A DNA stretch of 64,000 nt. Origin: Daucus carota subsp. sativus (taxonomy: Eukaryota > Streptophyta > Magnoliopsida > Apiales > Apiaceae). Both the position numbers and the translations under genes were made by a program. The notes below the pieces were generated by a model. It was given only the letters and a program-made list of their open reading frames with translations, searched no databases and was not told the DNA's origin. The stretch is from contig NC_030386.2 of the NCBI RefSeq assembly GCF_001625215.2, positions 23,344,545-23,408,544 of the forward strand, read 5' to 3'. Positions 60,010-64,000 of this stretch are shown here, piece by piece (the first letter of the stretch is position 1; the number at the start of each line of letters is the position of its first letter).

Positions 60010-62254
60010 TGTTCATTCCATGCAAATTTGAATGAAATTGAGGCATGTTAAAGGCATTGAAATAAGGATTGAACATATATGGCATGTTAGGCTGAGAATA
60101 AGGATTGTGAGGCAATAAACCAGGCATCATATTCATAGCAGATAAATTCATGTGAGGAACAGATGTCATAGGAATAGGCAAAGACAAATTAGGAGCAATC
60201 ACAGTTTTACAATTAGCAGATAAATGATTTACACTACCACACTTACTGCAGGTTTTCCTAAGAGCACTAGCATTGGGAGTGTAATTGGTGTGCTTGTTAA
60301 CTCCTATTTTGCCATTTCTATTTCCTTTCTTCTTTTTAGTCTCCTCAGATTTATGCTCACTAGTATCCAACTTCTTCTTGTTCTTGTTACTGGAATTAAG
60401 AGTGTTATTAACACTATCACTGGCCTCAGAAGAACTACTCTCACCTTTAACAAAATTCTTTTTAACAGGACCATATTTCTTGTTAAGCTTCTTGAGAACA
60501 CTCTTGTCAACTGATGAGTTTTTGTTCAACTGATGACTCTTATCAGTTGAGACTTTGCCTTTCAACTGATGATCATCATCAGTATTCTCATCACCTGAAC
60601 TGTTCTCAGATATCTCAAGCACTTTCTTATTCCTCTTCCATTCATTCTCCACAAAGGTTTCTCTGCCTTGCATGTTAATGATATTGGTGGAAACATTTCT
60701 ACCAGATTTCCATTTGGCAATGATCTCTTGTTCCTTATCAAGCTGCTTTCTTATGACCTCTTCTCTCTTCAGAACAACCAAGAGATCATCCTTGGCTGTC
60801 TGACACTCAATCTTCAGCTTCTCAAATTCAATAAATTGAGCTTCTAAGGCACTGTTTCTATCACTAAGAAAGGTGTTAGCTTCCTTAATTCTACTGTTTT
60901 CCTTAGTAAGAGATTTTAAAGAAACATGCAAATGATACAGTTCAGTAGACATTTCATTAATGGTAGCATTGCATTCATCTTTAGTTAACTCAACTAAGTT
61001 TGTAGTGAATACCTGACTACTGCTTCCAGTGTTTTCTTCTTGATCTGTGGAGTTGGCCATTAGAGCTAGATTGACAAACTCCTCCTCTTCATCAGAATCA
61101 TCTCCAGCTGCCCAATCATCCTTTGTGATGAATGCTCTTTCCTTTTGTTTGAGAAGTTCATAATATTTCTTTTTGTAGTCAATGTTTTCACTTGACTTCT
61201 TCTCAACTTTAGGCTTTCTGCACTCATTTGCAAAGTGACCTGCATTCCCACAGTTGAAGCACTTGAATTTTGATCTGTCTACCATGCTTCTATCAGACTT
61301 GGGATTGCCTTTAAAAGATTTTGCAGAATTAAAATTCTTTTTGAATTTCAGTTTGGAGAATCTTCTTGACAGGAAGGCTAGATGCTCATCAATCCCATCA
61401 CTTTCTTCACCAGAATCAGCCACTTCTTTCTCCTTTCTTCTTCCTTTGCTTGACTCTGAGCTCTCCTCTTTGACCAACTTCTCAGTTTCTTCAACTTGAG
61501 ACTTTCCCTTGTCCTTGACAGTGTCCTCCAGAGATGCAACTAGAGCCACAGATGAATGCCCTTTCTTTTGGCTTTTCTCAATCTCTTCATCTTGTTCCAT
61601 TTCAAGCTCATAAGTCTTTAAGGTTCCATACAGTCTCTCTAGAGTATAGTCTTTAAATTCTTGTGTATTTCTGAGAGAGACTGTCATGGGTTTCCAATCT
61701 TTAGGAAGAGCTCTTAAGAATTTCAGGTTTGAATCCTTAACTTGATATACTCTTCCAAAAAGCTTTAGACCATTTAACAGTTTTTGAAATCTGTTAAATG
61801 TATCACTCAGACTTTCACCAGCCTTGAAATGGAATGACTCATATTGTTGAATCAGAAGCTGCATCTTGTTTTCTCTCACTTGCTCATTCCCCTCACAGAT
61901 AGTCCTGATGGTGTCCCAAACTTCTTTGGCACTTGTGCAGCTAATAACACTATCAATCATTTCTTGATCCAAACCATTGAACAGAAGGTTCATGGTTTTC
62001 TTGTCCTTGTGCACCTCCTCAGTATCTTCTTGAGAATATTCATGGACAGGTTTTGGAATCATCTTACCTACCATGTCTTCACCATCAGCTCCCATGCTTG
62101 TGCAGACCTTCATGGGGACATGAGGTCCTTTTTCAATGCAGTTCACATAGCTTTCATCAATGGACAACAGATGCAGATGCATTCTCACTTTCCAGTGAAA
62201 ATAGTTGTCTTTGTCAAGAACAGGAATCTTCACTCCAGCATCCTTCTTTCCCAT
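59837..62254 (-). CDS. gag: Copia gag polyprotein
   Basis: 805 codons. Gag forms the virus-like particle and packages the element RNA. The N-terminal about 230 residues look like the copia gag (UBN2-type) domain, with the NYFHWKVRM pattern near residue 18. Two CCHC zinc knuckles are visible: [14 protein letters not shown] at about 332-345 and [14 protein letters not shown] at about 669-682. Between them is a Ser/Lys/Glu-rich region with coiled-coil character (about 420-520), and four copies of the CATCAGTTGAA word lie at 60507-60571. The start codon is only about 60 nt inside the 5' LTR border. The stop at 59837 lies at the junction with pol, which is in the +1 frame. Confidence 0.92.
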   Translation of the reverse strand: MGKKDAGVKIPVLDKDNYFHWKVRMHLHLLSIDESYVNCIEKGPHVPMKVCTSMGADGEDMVGKMIPKPVHEYSQEDTEEVHKDKKTMNLLFNGLDQEMIDSVISCTSAKEVWDTIRTICEGNEQVRENKMQLLIQQYESFHFKAGESLSDTFNRFQKLLNGLKLFGRVYQVKDSNLKFLRALPKDWKPMTVSLRNTQEFKDYTLERLYGTLKTYELEMEQDEEIEKSQKKGHSSVALVASLEDTVKDKGKSQVEETEKLVKEESSESSKGRRKEKEVADSGEESDGIDEHLAFLSRRFSKLKFKKNFNSAKSFKGNPKSDRSMVDRSKFKCFNCGNAGHFANECRKPKVEKKSSENIDYKKKYYELLKQKERAFITKDDWAAGDDSDEEEEFVNLALMANSTDQEENTGSSSQVFTTNLVELTKDECNATINEMSTELYHLHVSLKSLTKENSRIKEANTFLSDRNSALEAQFIEFEKLKIECQTAKDDLLVVLKREEVIRKQLDKEQEIIAKWKSGRNVSTNIINMQGRETFVENEWKRNKKVLEISENSSGDENTDDDHQLKGKVSTDKSHQLNKNSSVDKSVLKKLNKKYGPVKKNFVKGESSSSEASDSVNNTLNSSNKNKKKLDTSEHKSEETKKKKGNRNGKIGVNKHTNYTPNASALRKTCSKCGSVNHLSANCKTVIAPNLSLPIPMTSVPHMNLSAMNMMPGLLPHNPYSQPNMPYMFNPYFNAFNMPQFHSNLHGMNNVCMPQRPVFENKVDIPVSQPKPKIEPIQSKEKVEKVEKAAKTNKSGPKAIWVPKST
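60507..60571. repeat. CATCAGTTGAA word copies in gag
   Basis: Copies at 60507-60516, 60525-60535, 60542-60550 (opposite orientation) and 60561-60571, in the Lys/Ser-rich linker before the second zinc knuckle. Confidence 0.85.
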
Positions 62255-62300
62255 CTTTCTCTAGCAGTGTTGATCTTTTTCCCTGTTTGTTGGCAACCTC

Positions 62301-62312
62301 GCTCTGATACCA
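62301..62312 (-). other. Primer-binding site, initiator Met tRNA
   Basis: On the minus strand TGGTATCAGAGC begins two bases after the 5' LTR. This is the complement of the 3' end of plant initiator methionine tRNA, the usual primer for copia elements. Confidence 0.88.
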
Positions 62313-62314
62313 AT

Positions 62315-63296
62315 TGTTATTTTACACCAACTATGAGAAAGATTGTAGAAGGGGGGGGTTGAATACAATCTTTTACAAATTTAAAAGATTCAAGAATAAT
62401 ACACTAAGAACACAATAGACAGAAAAACACCAAGTATTAAAAATACGGGTGGATTGAATGATCCACCCGTGAGATTTTATATAGAAGAATCTGTGGATTG
62501 TTTTACAATTCGCACAGCTGCTGGTTCATCACTCAACAAGTTCTAACTCTCAGATTTTTCTCTTAAGTAATTTGAACAAGTTCAACTGATGCTACTAACT
62601 TGGTTATATACTCCAAGTTTTACAAAGCTTTTAGCTAGATTACAAAATGCACTCTAATCTAAAAACAATGCTGCACAACTTTGTCTTATGCATGCTTTCT
62701 GAGATGTCTTCATCTTTGACCATCATCTTGATTTGATCCAGATTGCATTGCATGAGATAAGTATGTTTCTGCTTCTTCTTTATTTTCCTAATTAGGCTTC
62801 CATGTCTATTTTAGTGTAATTCGATCCATGTGATTTGTCAGACTTAAGCTCTAGTCACTTTCAACTGCTCTTTGCTTCATCAGTTGAAAGTTCTGGTTAC
62901 TTTCAACTGCTCTTGACTTCATCAGTTGAATGCCCGGCTCATCAGTTGAATGAATTACAAACTTCATCAGTTGAATGCTGTTCCAGTCTCATCAGTTGAA
63001 TTCCTCAGCATCATCAGTTGAACACTTTGTCTTCAGTTGAATGCTTGATTTTCATCAGTTGAAACATCATCCAGTCTTCATCAGTTGAATAGTTACATCT
63101 CATCAGTTGAATATCCTTCACTTAGATAAAATTACATGGCATTGGATATTTACAATTAGCCATCCTATTCTACCCATCCGTTGATAATTCCCAAAGACAA
63201 GAAACATAACAATTACAACTGAAATTTGATAAAGGTTCTAAGTAAGACATGTTACAAAATGTTTATGTTATCATCAAAAATTATTGATTCCTAACA
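62315..63296 (-). repeat. 5' LTR (promoter LTR) of the copia element
   Basis: 982 bp, the same as the 3' LTR. Its U3 array lies at 62878-63111 and its TATA box at 62475-62483, about 395 bp downstream of the array in the sense direction. Transcription would start near 62450 and run to lower coordinates. Confidence 0.93.
62878..63111. repeat. CATCAGTTGAA array in the 5' LTR
   Basis: The same nine copies as in the other LTR at a constant +11,847 offset. Each contains CAGTTG, the core recognised by many plant MYB proteins. In sense orientation the array is upstream of the LTR TATA box. Confidence 0.9.
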
Positions 63297-63544
63297 TATA
63301 TCGACTTATATTCTTCTTGTTTCCTCTGTTTTATTTTCAGGACTCTTGGAAGAAGACGGATTTTCTTTTCGGACATTAAAGTCTTATTGTCTAAATTTCC
63401 CCGGTCATCTTGCATGTCCGACGGTTAGATAATAAGCTTTCTTGAATGAAAGAATTATCACGGTGATTTACCAGTTTATATCTGTGAGATTTATTCTCAA
63501 TTTCAAAAAAAAAAAAAAAAAAAAGAAAGTTGGGGATATAAGTT

Positions 63545-64000
63545 AACTACAGTATATGATTGATAAGTGAGATAAGGGTAAAGAATGAAGACTTGGAGAG
63601 TTGTTCAACAAATCTTCACTCATTTTTCTACAAATTTATTCTCATCACTCTTCCATTCCGTTAAGTTACTTTGTCGACAGCTCCTTGCCTAATCTTTAAA
63701 CTACAATCAGTAGGTACTAATATTCAACAACAAAATCAGACGTTATTTCTGAGCACAGCTGGATAATCAAAATGATTAAGAATTTATCATCTGTTCATTC
63801 AAATCTGTTGACCCAAGTCCTGGCTTATCTCGAAAATATCTAAAAATAGATATTTAAATTGTAAGATCATAAATCATATTAGCAAAAAAAAAAAACGAGA
63901 CGCTACTTTGTGTGTATATTCCATCCTTTTATAAAAGTGAAAATATGAAATGAGTGAAAATATATGTGATTTAAGCTATTACAATCGTCTAGATGCTAAT
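63545..64000. other. AT-rich spacer at the window end
   Basis: No gene, repeat end or regulatory site that I can support in this stretch. Confidence 0.4.

Larger units (their letters stand above)
50468..63296 (-). mobile_element. Complete Ty1/copia retrotransposon, Sirevirus (SIRE/Maximus) type
   Basis: A 12,829-bp element reading on the minus strand: 5' LTR (62315-63296), primer-binding site, gag, pol, a third ORF in env position, polypurine tract and 3' LTR (50468-51449). TATAT is duplicated at 50463-50467 and 63297-63301. Pol order (protease, integrase, reverse transcriptase, RNase H) is copia-type. The large gag with two zinc knuckles and the extra long ORF after pol place it with Sireviruses. 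No stop interrupts the body of the three ORFs. The element contains about 39 copies of the CATCAGTTGAA word. Intact structure and apparently identical LTRs indicate a very recent insertion. Confidence 0.92.
49869..63526 (+). mobile_element. Poly(A) retroposon split by the copia element
   Basis: AAGTTGGGGATATAAGTT occurs exactly at 49851-49868 and again at 63527-63544. An uninterrupted run of A at about 63505-63524 sits just before the second copy. Between them, apart from the copia element at 50468-63296 (and its TATAT duplication), are about 820 bp of retroposon sequence. This indicates a non-LTR insertion (LINE derivative or processed transcript) on the plus strand, later interrupted. No coding domain can be named. 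Confidence 0.7.

Overview
This window is nuclear DNA of a flowering plant, most likely a eudicot. The genes are split by GT-AG introns, and their products are plant-specific: a chloroplast antenna protein, a plastid fatty-acid enzyme, a class III peroxidase and an ALD1-type aminotransferase. The spacers are AT-rich and packed with plant MITEs, LINE fragments and one complete Ty1/copia retrotransposon. The family of the plant cannot be fixed from sequence alone.

Positions 1-8600 are repeat-dominated: degenerate tandem repeats, a Harbinger-type MITE, an interleaved foldback element, a Stowaway-type MITE, tandem duplications and a decayed LINE fragment. Positions 8600-24450 are gene-rich: a secreted class III peroxidase (+), plastid 3-hydroxyacyl-ACP dehydratase FabZ (+), photosystem II antenna protein CP24/LHCB6 (-) and a nine-exon chloroplast-type PP2C phosphatase resembling Arabidopsis PP2C62 (+). 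Positions 24450-31900 are again transposon-rich but hold a two-exon, ten-cysteine defensin-like gene (-). Positions 31950-47150 carry a GPI-anchored lipid-transfer protein (+), a PLAT-domain secreted protein (-), an intronless F-box/kelch gene (+) and a ten-exon ALD1/LL-DAP aminotransferase gene (-), with hAT, LINE and Stowaway elements between them. Positions 48849-63526 are a stack of insertions: a short LINE-type retroposon with a 12-bp target duplication, and a second retroposon with an 18-bp target duplication and poly(A) tail that was later split by a 12.8-kb Sirevirus-type copia element.

The genes do not form one pathway; this is an ordinary stretch of plant chromosome. Plastid functions (FabZ, CP24, PP2C) and defence-related functions (peroxidase, defensin-like peptide, lipid-transfer protein, ALD1) are both represented, probably by chance.

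The most unusual object is the copia element. Its two 982-bp LTRs look identical by eye, it has a TATAT target duplication, intact gag, pol and a 1,480-codon env-position ORF, and an 11-bp word (CATCAGTTGAA or its complement) repeated roughly 39 times. The word forms a dense array in the LTR and also lies inside gag, pol, the third ORF and the pol-ORF3 spacer, often as perfect hairpins and encoding different tripeptides in different frames. That pattern points to a function, or an amplification process, at the nucleic-acid level.
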